NCBI GenBank assembly: GCA_903820655.1
Contig: CAIJIA010000186.1
Location: forward strand, 1 to 5,688
Direction: 5' to 3'
Length of the DNA stretch: 5,688 nt
DNA from: an uncultured Chloroflexota bacterium
GTDB lineage: Bacteria > Chloroflexota > Limnocylindria > Limnocylindrales > Limnocylindraceae
In this document: piece by piece, positions 1-5,607 of the stretch
Layout of the letters: every line of letters starts with the position of its first letter
Position numbering within the stretch: the first letter of the stretch is position 1
Position numbers and translations under genes: made by a program
Notes under the pieces: generated by a model
Database searches by the model: none
What the model saw: the letters and a program-made list of their open reading frames with translations, nothing else
What the model was told of the DNA's origin: nothing

Positions 1-756
1 GACCCAGTCGATGCTGTTCGGTCTGCCCGTCTCCATCTCGGGAATGGTCACGAACTGATAGCCGCGACCGGCGTAGTTCGTGATAACTGCCGCGAGCAGC
101 TTGGCGGTTTGTGCCGTGTACGGATTTACGTGACCGAGCACTACAACCTTGGTGCCTCCGGCCGTCTTGCTCCACCAGTCTGATCCGGCGCCCCCTGAGA
201 GTGTCGCGTTCTCGAATGAGCGGATGGTGCGGCTGTACGCCTTCCCGTTCTTGCAGATCTGCGCCGTGTCGGCGAAGGTGTTCGTCCACATCGATAGCGT
301 GAGACCGAGCGACTGCGCAATGCTGCGCACCGAGTTATTCCACGCGCCTCCTGGTGGGCGCCAGTACTTCACATAAGGAATCTTCTTCTCTTTTGCAATC
401 GTGAGCCAGCCACCAAGTTCAGAGGTCACACCAACGCGACCCTTAGCCGCGAATCCCTTGGTGAGGCTGGCGTGGGTCACGGTGTGATCCGCGATCGGGA
501 TCCCCGCCTCGCCGATCGCTTTCCATAGATTCGGGAACTTGCGGAGTGATCGACCGGTCGGGAAGAAGGTGATCGGCGTCTGCGTGGCCACAGCGATGGC
601 GAGTACTTGTCGAATGTGTAGCTCGCTGTCACCGTCATCAAAGGTCAGCGCGACCTGCTTCGCTCCGGTGGCCGAGGCGCCCGCGGGTGCGAGCAGCGCG
701 GCAAGGAGCGCCACGACGATGACCATTGGGCGGAGGGTGCGGCGACGGGACTTCAT
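1..756 (-). CDS. Secreted polysaccharide deacetylase (NodB/CE4 family), C-terminus outside window
   Basis: The open frame reads from ATG at 756-754 to the left edge without a stop, giving 252 residues. It predicts an exported, metal-dependent deacetylase acting on N- or O-acetyl groups of cell-wall or extracellular glycans. Residues 2-9 are basic, 11-23 are hydrophobic, and A27-S-A29 is a plausible signal peptidase I site. NodB motifs appear in order: LTFDDG (D40, D41) as motif 1, DHTVTH (H91, H95) as the metal-binding motif 2, WRPPGGAW (R133) as motif 3, and VVLGH (H209) as motif 5. Motif 4 is degenerate: W157 and D163 keep their spacing, but the usual Trp after the Asp is Thr. The span from W157 to H209 looks about 15-20 residues longer than usual and contains the only Cys (C168). 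The C-terminal FVTIPEM resembles the usual end of the domain. The gene is divergent from the 793 gene. The family is secure; the substrate is unknown. Confidence 0.93.
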   Translation of the reverse strand, partial: MKSRRRTLRPMVIVVALLAALLAPAGASATGAKQVALTFDDGDSELHIRQVLAIAVATQTPITFFPTGRSLRKFPNLWKAIGEAGIPIADHTVTHASLTKGFAAKGRVGVTSELGGWLTIAKEKKIPYVKYWRPPGGAWNNSVRSIAQSLGLTLSMWTNTFADTAQICKNGKAYSRTIRSFENATLSGGAGSDWWSKTAGGTKVVVLGHVNPYTAQTAKLLAAVITNYAGRGYQFVTIPEMETGRPNSIDWV

Positions 757-762
757 GGTTAA

Positions 763-771
763 AGCGTAGCA
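763..771 (-). promoter_or_regulatory. Extended -10 element of the deacetylase gene, probably leaderless
   Basis: Read on the minus strand, 771-763 is TGCTACGCT, an extended -10 (TGn followed by TANNNT). Only six bases separate it from the ATG at 756, so transcription would start at or next to the start codon. No Shine-Dalgarno fits in that space. No convincing -35 hexamer is visible, which is common for extended -10 promoters. Inferred from sequence pattern only. Confidence 0.5.
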
Positions 772-779
772 CTGGGGGA

Positions 780-785
780 TACACT
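780..785 (+). promoter_or_regulatory. -10-like element of the hydroxyproline operon, probably leaderless
   Basis: TACACT matches the TANNNT -10 pattern and ends seven bases before ATG at 793, placing the predicted transcription start at the start codon. A G-run at 774-778 could be read as a weak ribosome binding site, but it sits 14 nt from the ATG, which is too far to be convincing. The element lies back-to-back with the deacetylase promoter at 763-771, so both share the same 36-nt strip. No clear -35 is seen. Confidence 0.45.
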
Positions 786-792
786 GCCGCTC

Positions 793-1752
793 ATGTCTGC
801 AACGCCGATTCGTTACCTCACCGAAGCTGATGTGCTCGCGCTGCTCCCCTCTATAGAGGTGCAGATCGGGCTCGTTGAAGGTGCACTCCGCGCCGTAGCC
901 ACTGGCACCGCGCATCAGCCGCCGAAGGTCCCACTCAACCTGGGAGCTGGCGCACCATTCGCCCATGCGATGCCCGCCGCCATTGAACTAGGTTCGGGTC
1001 GGGTCGCAGGGGCGAAGTGGATCAGCGGCGGAGGCGCCGCCGGAATCGGCGGGGTGGTGCTGGTCGAACGCCCGAAGGCGGGCGGCCTCCGCGGCATCGT
1101 TGCTGCGGGCGAGCTGACCGCAGCACGAACCGCCGCCGTCTCGGGGGCTGGTCTACGCATTGCTCCACCAAGCACGGCCGCCTCGGCAGAGGGTGCTCCC
1201 TATAAGGGGGCGATCATTGGTGGCGGACTCCAAGCTGCCACGCACCGCGCCGTGCTCGCCGCGCTCCACCCCGCCATCACCGTTGCCTTCTATTCGCGCC
1301 GCGCGGCGAGCGAGCTACCACTACGCCCTGGTGATCGCGTCGCTGAGTCGGTGAATGACGCCATCCGTGGCGCCGACATCATCGTTACCGCAGCAGCATT
1401 TGATACGCCACCGCGACCGATCGACGTGAAGCTGATCGAACCGGGCGCAACGCTGCTCGTGATTGATTACGCCGCAACGATCAGCGCCGGCGTGATTGCC
1501 GCACTCAGCGCACGTGGGCCGATTCGCGTGATCACCGATAGCGCCGCGCAGTACGACGACACGCGACGCACGCCAAAGTTGAGCGGCTGGCCCGCCGCCG
1601 ACGCCCAGATCGGCGACACGCGTATTGAGAGTGCAGGCCGTGTAACCACGCTGGTGAACCACCTAGGAATTTCCGCCTGCGACTTGGCCTATGCCGAACT
1701 GCTCCTAGATCTTGCTGAGAAGCAGAACGTGGGAACGCTGCTCGCGCGATGA
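793..1752 (+). CDS. Ornithine cyclodeaminase/mu-crystallin family reductase, probable delta-1-pyrroline-2-carboxylate reductase
   Basis: A 319-residue cytoplasmic Rossmann enzyme, normal length for the OCD/mu-crystallin family. Visible signatures are K75 in GAKWISG (family substrate-binding Lys), LTAARTAAVS with R112, the dinucleotide-binding GAIIGGGLQAATH (139-151), FYSRR at the end of the second Rossmann strand (R169/R170 compatible with NADPH), GADIIVTAA (193-201), and the C-terminal LGISACDLAYAELL. Two features are divergent. The helix after FYSRR is short, and the usual D-x-P-G-K-x-E-L active-site segment is not recognisable; D225 in LVIDY is the nearest acidic residue. The gene overlaps the next by 4 nt (ATGA). 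That neighbour is a trans-3-hydroxyproline dehydratase whose product is the substrate of known OCD-family Pyr2C reductases (LhpI type, EC 1.5.1.49), making L-proline. Ornithine cyclodeaminase, alanine dehydrogenase or ketimine reductase activities remain possible. Family is secure; the specific reaction rests on context. Confidence 0.85.
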   Translation: MSATPIRYLTEADVLALLPSIEVQIGLVEGALRAVATGTAHQPPKVPLNLGAGAPFAHAMPAAIELGSGRVAGAKWISGGGAAGIGGVVLVERPKAGGLRGIVAAGELTAARTAAVSGAGLRIAPPSTAASAEGAPYKGAIIGGGLQAATHRAVLAALHPAITVAFYSRRAASELPLRPGDRVAESVNDAIRGADIIVTAAAFDTPPRPIDVKLIEPGATLLVIDYAATISAGVIAALSARGPIRVITDSAAQYDDTRRTPKLSGWPAADAQIGDTRIESAGRVTTLVNHLGISACDLAYAELLLDLAEKQNVGTLLAR

Positions 1753-2873
1753 GTCGACCTGTGCCGCACCTTCGCGTCGACGCACCACCCGCGGCAGCGG
1801 GTGCTGCTATTGAGGTGCTCGACTATCACACGGCAGGCGAACCCTTCCGCATCATCGTGCGCGGCTACCCAGAGCTAGCCGGCACAAACATTCTGGAGCG
1901 ACGTCGATCTGCGCTGCAACAGCACGATCATCTGCGCAAGATGTTGATGTGGGAGCCGCGCGGTCACGCCGACATGTACGGCGGCATTCTCGTGCCGCCC
2001 GATCACGATGAGGCGCAGGTCGGCGTGCTCTTCATGCACAACGAGGGCTACTCGACCATGTGCGGCCACGGCACCATTGCGCTCGCTACGGCGCTCGTCG
2101 AGAGCGGCGCAATCCCCGCAACCGGTGTAGCGACGCCGATCGGCATCGACGCGCCGTGCGGTTTGGTGCGTGCCGTTGCACATGTGCGCGAGAACGAGCT
2201 TGCCGCCGCACACGCATCTGGGCGCACACCGCGCGTGCACGAGGTGACCTTCGAAAATGTGCCGTCGTTCGCCGCCGCGCTCGACGTTGCCATCGACGTT
2301 CCGGGCTACGGCTCACTCACGGTCGACGTTGGGTACGGCGGTGCCTTCTATGCACTCATTGATGCTTCACAGCTCGGCATTGAGATGCGCGCCGAGAACG
2401 CCGCCGCACTCGCTGCTGCAGGGCGCGCCATTACTAGTGCAGGTCGCGCCGCACTGCGCACGGGCGGCGCACTTGCAACTGCACTTGGCGTTGCCCACCC
2501 TGAAGAAGAGGACCTCTCGTTCTTGTACGGCACGATCATCTCGGGGCCACCAGAAGATCCTGCGCATCACTCACGCAACCTCTGCCTCTTCGCCGAAGGC
2601 GAGGTCGATCGTTCACCAACTGGTTCAGGTGTGTCGGCACGACTGGCGGTGCTGCATGCACGCGGCGAAGTTCAAACGGACCAAGAGATTGCGATTGAAT
2701 CAATTCTCGGCCGTGAGTCGGTATTCCGCGGGCGCGTGGTGCGCACCGAAGAGTGGGCGGGCCGCAACGCCGTGATCCCCGAGGTTCGCGGTTCGGCGCA
2801 CATGACCGGCAGCGCGCGCTTTGTACTGGATGCGAACGATCCGATCGGCCGCGGTTTCTTGGTGGCGAGGTAG
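1749..2873 (+). CDS. Trans-3-hydroxy-L-proline dehydratase (proline racemase family)
   Basis: This 374-residue protein has the proline racemase fold and should dehydrate trans-3-hydroxy-L-proline to delta-1-pyrroline-2-carboxylate (EC 4.2.1.77) in the cytoplasm. The first catalytic site is MCGHGTIAL with C105. The second is DRSPTGSGVSARLA, where T291 replaces the second Cys of true racemases and 4-hydroxyproline epimerases. Cys/Thr is the hallmark of the dehydratase subgroup, including human L3HYPDH. Other family motifs are EVLDYHTAGEP (22-32), DVGYGGAFYA (193-202) and the C-terminal GSAHMTGSARFVLDANDP. Residues 1-20 form an Ala/Pro-rich extension before the conserved start; a GTG at codon 5 is an alternative start. 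The chosen ATG overlaps the upstream TGA, implying translational coupling. The next gene follows after 3 nt. Racemase activity is unlikely without the second Cys. I am confident of the subgroup; physiological substrate use is inferred. Confidence 0.9.
   Translation: MSRPVPHLRVDAPPAAAGAAIEVLDYHTAGEPFRIIVRGYPELAGTNILERRRSALQQHDHLRKMLMWEPRGHADMYGGILVPPDHDEAQVGVLFMHNEGYSTMCGHGTIALATALVESGAIPATGVATPIGIDAPCGLVRAVAHVRENELAAAHASGRTPRVHEVTFENVPSFAAALDVAIDVPGYGSLTVDVGYGGAFYALIDASQLGIEMRAENAAALAAAGRAITSAGRAALRTGGALATALGVAHPEEEDLSFLYGTIISGPPEDPAHHSRNLCLFAEGEVDRSPTGSGVSARLAVLHARGEVQTDQEIAIESILGRESVFRGRVVRTEEWAGRNAVIPEVRGSAHMTGSARFVLDANDPIGRGFLVAR
2867..2870 (+). promoter_or_regulatory. Ribosome binding site for the GTG-initiated lipid kinase
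   Basis: GAGG lies inside the last codons of the dehydratase, six bases before GTG at 2877. It supports the GTG start, which places the first beta strand (TLLVVNP) immediately after the initiator. This gene therefore uses a Shine-Dalgarno, unlike the ATG genes at 756, 793 and 3825. Confidence 0.55.
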
Positions 2874-2876
2874 CGC

Positions 2877-3815
2877 GTGGGCGCCGAGCGGACGCTGCTC
2901 GTGGTGAACCCTGCTGCAGGCGCAGGCCGCGCCGGACGCGTGCTTTCACGTGTGCTCGAAGAGCTGAAGCCGTGGGGCGAGTTTGAGATTGCGGTCACGC
3001 GCGCGGGTGAAGATCGCCCTGCGGAGCGCATCGTGCGCGAAGCGGTTGCGAGTGGCGTAACACGCATTGCTGTGCTCGGTGGTGATGGCACTGCGAGCCA
3101 GGCGCTCAACGGACTACGCCAACCCGATGGCAGCATTGCCGCCGTGCAGCTGGGGCTGATCCCCGCTGGTACTGGGCGCGACTTTGCGCGCACGATTGGC
3201 ATCTCGCGCAAGCCTGTGGATGCTGCGCGGCACCTGGCTCACGGCGCCACCGCTCGCATCATTGATGTTGGCCAGATTGAACTCAGTGACGGGAGCGTGC
3301 GCCTCTTTCTGAACATCGCCTCATTCGGCGTTACGGCCCGCATCGCCCACGCCCTTGAGGAGTACCCGCAGCTCAAGCGCCATGCGGGTGCCTTGGCCTT
3401 TGGTCTTGCCACCGTGCGCGCCGGCCTGAACTACGCCCCCGACCTAGTTGAAGCGCGCGTCGACGCACACACGCCAGAGAGCGGCCCTGTCGCCGCGATG
3501 GCGATCGCGAATGGCGCCTGGTTCGGCGGCGGCATGCATGTTGCGCCTACCGCGCGCATCGATGACGGCCGCTTCGAAGTGGTGCGCTTCGGTGATATCG
3601 CCCGCAGCGACTTCGTGGTCAGCCTGCCCCTTGTCTATAAGGGGACGCACTACGCGCACCCGAAGGTGACCGTCTCGCAAGGGGCCGATGTGTTCGCCGC
3701 TCCTGCAGGTGGCGCCGGTGCGCGCGCGGTTGAGATTGAGGCGGACGGCGAGATCGTGGGGCGCCTCCCCGCACGCTTCACTGTGCGCCCTGCAGCGGTC
3801 ACGCTCCTCACCTAG
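2877..3815 (+). CDS. Diacylglycerol/lipid kinase family protein (DAGK catalytic domain, YegS/LCB5-like)
   Basis: A 312-residue single-domain lipid kinase of normal family length, with no signal peptide or membrane segment. It is predicted to phosphorylate a lipid hydroxyl with ATP at the cytoplasmic membrane face. Motifs in order are LLVVNPAAGAGRAG (7-20, nucleotide-binding loop), LGGDGTASQALNGL (67-80, the GGDGT signature), LIPAGTGRDFART (94-106), LNIASFGVTARI (145-156), ANGAWFGGGMHVAPTARIDDGRFEVV (211-236, the conserved C-terminal beta-sandwich with the DDG metal/active-site region), and EIEADGE (286-292). In the fourth segment Arg101 stands where many bacterial members have Asn (GTGND). 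The gene starts 3 nt after the dehydratase stop and is presumably co-transcribed with it. The lipid substrate (diacylglycerol, undecaprenol or other) cannot be read from sequence. No functional link to hydroxyproline metabolism is evident. Confidence 0.92.
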   Translation: MGAERTLLVVNPAAGAGRAGRVLSRVLEELKPWGEFEIAVTRAGEDRPAERIVREAVASGVTRIAVLGGDGTASQALNGLRQPDGSIAAVQLGLIPAGTGRDFARTIGISRKPVDAARHLAHGATARIIDVGQIELSDGSVRLFLNIASFGVTARIAHALEEYPQLKRHAGALAFGLATVRAGLNYAPDLVEARVDAHTPESGPVAAMAIANGAWFGGGMHVAPTARIDDGRFEVVRFGDIARSDFVVSLPLVYKGTHYAHPKVTVSQGADVFAAPAGGAGARAVEIEADGEIVGRLPARFTVRPAAVTLLT

Positions 3816-3818
3816 ACT
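3813..3818 (+). promoter_or_regulatory. -10-like element of the MFS gene overlapping the kinase stop codon
   Basis: TAGACT fits TANNNT and ends six bases before ATG at 3825. Its first three bases are the TAG stop of the lipid kinase. Spacing is the same as in the two other leaderless candidates in this window, and no Shine-Dalgarno is present before the ATG. This suggests a private promoter for the exporter in addition to read-through from the operon. No -35 is obvious. Confidence 0.4.
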
Positions 3819-3824
3819 CCGCGC

Positions 3825-5444
3825 ATGGCATCAGCAGCAACGCGTTGGATCGGTCTCGCCTGCCTCGCACTGGGGCTGGCGATGATCATCGTCGACACCT
3901 CCATCGTCAACGTGGCGATCCCGCGCATCATTACCGACCTGAAGATCACCCCAAGCGCCGCCGAGTGGGTGAACAGCAGCTACGCGCTTGTCTTCGCTGC
4001 GGCGCTCATCACCCTCAGCCGCATTGGCGACATCATTGGTCAACGCCGCATGTACATCGTGGGCACCACCGTGTTTGCCGCCGCGTCGGTACTCGCCGCA
4101 CTCGCGCCAACTGGTGAACTGCTGATCGCCGCACGACTCTTGCAAGGGCTCGGCGGTGCTGCGATGGCCCCATCAACACAGAGCATCGTCAACGCCACCT
4201 TCCGCGGTAAGGATCGCGCGATTGCGTTTGCCATCTACGGTTCCGTCATTGGCGGCATGGCCGCACTCGGCCCAGTCATTGGCGGATGGCTCACCACTAA
4301 TGCGTCGTGGCGCTGGGCCTTCGGTGTCAACTTGCCAATCGCGATCGTCGCCATCGTCGGCACACTGCTTACCGTTGCTGAGACGCGCACGGAGCAAAAG
4401 AGCAAGGGCTTCGATATTGGCGGTGTGGTCCTCATCACCCTCGGCCTTGCCGGCATCGTCTTTGGTCTGATCGAGGGATACACCTACGGCTGGTGGGCAC
4501 CATCAACCACATTCAGCACCGATGCTGCATGGGCCTGGTGGCCAATCGCCGCCGTCTCTGTTGTGCCAGTGGCACTCGCTCTTGGCGCCGTCGCGCTTCT
4601 GCTCTTTGCGCTCTATGAGCGCGCACGACTCCGCGCCAAGAAGACTGTCCTTATCGACTTCACGCTGTTTGATATTCCAACGTTCCGCTACGGCAACATC
4701 GCTGGCTCCATCGTTTCGCTCGGCGAGTTCGGTGTGCTCTTTGCAATCCCACTCTTCCTTGCTGCGGTGCAGCAGTACAGCGCATTCGAGACTGGCCTCT
4801 GCTTTGTGCCACTCGCCCTCGGCTCATTCATCGCTGCGCCAATGGCGCCATCGCTTACCAAGAAGTACGGCGCACGCCGTGTCGTCACGCTTGGCATGTT
4901 CCTTGAAGCGGTGGGCATTGGCACGATCGCGTTGCTGATCTCCCCAGAGTCAACCGGCCTGCAGCTCATGATTCCGTTCCTGGTCTACGGCATTGGCGTT
5001 GGCTTCGCCACGGCGCAGCTCGCGAACGTCACGCTCGCCGAGGTCGACATCCCGCGTGCAGGCATTGCGTCGGGCACCAACTCCACCACGCGTCAGATTG
5101 GCTCGGCGCTCGGCATCGCCATCATCGGCACCACCCTCTTCACGTTGATCGGTGAGCAGTCGCGCAGCGCCCTTGAAAAGCTTCCAGAACTTGCCGCCGC
5201 GCCACCCGCCGCCATCAACGGCATCGTTGAGGCGATGAAGGCCTCTGCCGGCCAGGCACTTCCGTTCATTGCCAGCGACCCAATGCTCGCGGCGATCCCA
5301 GGGCTCGGCGAGAAGGTCACCGCCGCCCTCAGCCAGGCCTTCGCCGATGCGGCACGTGGCGCCGGAATCGTCGCCTTCATTTTTGTCTGCCTCGGTCTCG
5401 CCGCCAGCCTGGCGCTCCCGAAGGAGAAGCCGCTCAAGAAGTAA
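3825..5444 (+). CDS. MFS drug:H+ antiporter, DHA2 family (EmrB/QacA type, 14 TM)
   Basis: The 539-residue membrane protein matches DHA2 exporters in length and motifs. TM1 carries MIIVDTSIVNVAIP (20-33), the DHA2 motif with acidic D24. The TM2-TM3 loop has motif A as SRIGDIIGQRRMY (65-77). TM4 holds motif B, RLLQGLGGAAMAP (104-116). TM5 holds antiporter motif C, GSVIGGMAALGPVIGGWL (139-156), followed by WRWAFGVNLPI. Hydrophobic segments lie near 9-31, 50-68, 76-94, 100-120, 133-155, 164-184, 196-216, 239-264, 292-314, 320-340, 353-372, 379-400, 424-442 and 511-531, giving 14. A roughly 70-residue Ala-rich, presumably extracytoplasmic loop lies between TM13 and TM14, as is typical of the family. 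It likely exports a small hydrophobic or cationic compound using the proton gradient. The start is ATG 3825, just before TM1. Substrate unknown; a link to the upstream pathway is not shown. Confidence 0.93.
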   Translation: MASAATRWIGLACLALGLAMIIVDTSIVNVAIPRIITDLKITPSAAEWVNSSYALVFAAALITLSRIGDIIGQRRMYIVGTTVFAAASVLAALAPTGELLIAARLLQGLGGAAMAPSTQSIVNATFRGKDRAIAFAIYGSVIGGMAALGPVIGGWLTTNASWRWAFGVNLPIAIVAIVGTLLTVAETRTEQKSKGFDIGGVVLITLGLAGIVFGLIEGYTYGWWAPSTTFSTDAAWAWWPIAAVSVVPVALALGAVALLLFALYERARLRAKKTVLIDFTLFDIPTFRYGNIAGSIVSLGEFGVLFAIPLFLAAVQQYSAFETGLCFVPLALGSFIAAPMAPSLTKKYGARRVVTLGMFLEAVGIGTIALLISPESTGLQLMIPFLVYGIGVGFATAQLANVTLAEVDIPRAGIASGTNSTTRQIGSALGIAIIGTTLFTLIGEQSRSALEKLPELAAAPPAAINGIVEAMKASAGQALPFIASDPMLAAIPGLGEKVTAALSQAFADAARGAGIVAFIFVCLGLAASLALPKEKPLKK

Positions 5445-5459
5445 CGCGCCACCCGCGCG
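5445..5459 (+). terminator. Short GC hairpin directly after the MFS stop codon, possible weak terminator
   Basis: CGCGC (5445-5449) and GCGCG (5455-5459) form a 5-bp GC-only stem with a 5-nt loop, starting at the first base after the TAA stop. No T-tract follows, so it is not a canonical intrinsic terminator. It could act as an L-shaped terminator or 3'-end stabiliser, or be chance in GC-rich DNA. Confidence 0.25.
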
Positions 5460-5501
5460 AGCACGAAACTGAGCAGAATTCGACAAGAACTCCCTTTATT
5501 G

Positions 5502-5541
5502 GAGCTATCACATCAACCTTTTTCCTATGGGGTGATAGTTT
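5502..5541 (+). repeat. Inverted repeat in the leader of the last gene (operator or RNA stem candidate)
   Basis: CTATCAC at 5505-5511 is the exact reverse complement of GTGATAG at 5532-5538, with 20 nt between the arms. As RNA the stem can extend by A5503-U5540 plus two G-U pairs (5504/5539 and 5502/5541), giving about 10 bp. The surrounding DNA is visibly AT-richer than the coding regions and contains T5 at 5519-5523. It may be an operator with two half-sites, or the stem of a 5' leader. No known riboswitch class was recognised. Confidence 0.4.
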
Positions 5542-5597
5542 GGTCTGGAATCGAGTGCATTTGAAGCATTCGCAGCGTTTCGTGCGATCACGGACTT

Positions 5598-5603
5598 GAG
5601 GAG
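5598..5603 (+). promoter_or_regulatory. Shine-Dalgarno GAGGAG before a TTG start
   Basis: GAGGAG is the strongest ribosome binding sequence in the window. It ends 4 nt before TTG at 5608, a short but workable spacing. It supports the partial gene that follows. A small hairpin, CGTG-CGAT-CACG at 5581-5592, lies just upstream. Confidence 0.5.
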
Positions 5604-5607
5604 TACA

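Noticed and set aside
111..376. Plus-strand open frames over the deacetylase region
   Set aside because: The opposite strand encodes a continuous NodB domain with a signal peptide; the plus-strand frames are low-complexity Ser/Arg/Cys peptides.
2257..2775. Plus-strand open frame (172 codons) inside the dehydratase gene
   Set aside because: It is a frame-shifted shadow rich in Ser, Arg and His, while the dehydratase frame carries all catalytic motifs.
2672..3211. Long minus-strand open frame (179 codons) across the dehydratase-kinase junction
   Set aside because: It lies antisense to two genes with strong family motifs, is rich in Arg/Ser/Pro as expected of a GC-rich shadow frame, and shows no recognisable motif.
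1201..3644. Repeated string TATAAGGGG at 1201-1209 and 3636-3644
   Set aside because: Both copies encode Tyr-Lys-Gly within conserved coding frames of unrelated genes, and a 9-nt match is not significant at this length.
4950..5486. Minus-strand open frame (178 codons) antisense to the end of the MFS gene
   Set aside because: It mirrors the TM12-TM14 coding region, and its composition (many Gly, Glu, Arg) matches a complement of an Ala-rich membrane protein. No domain is recognisable.
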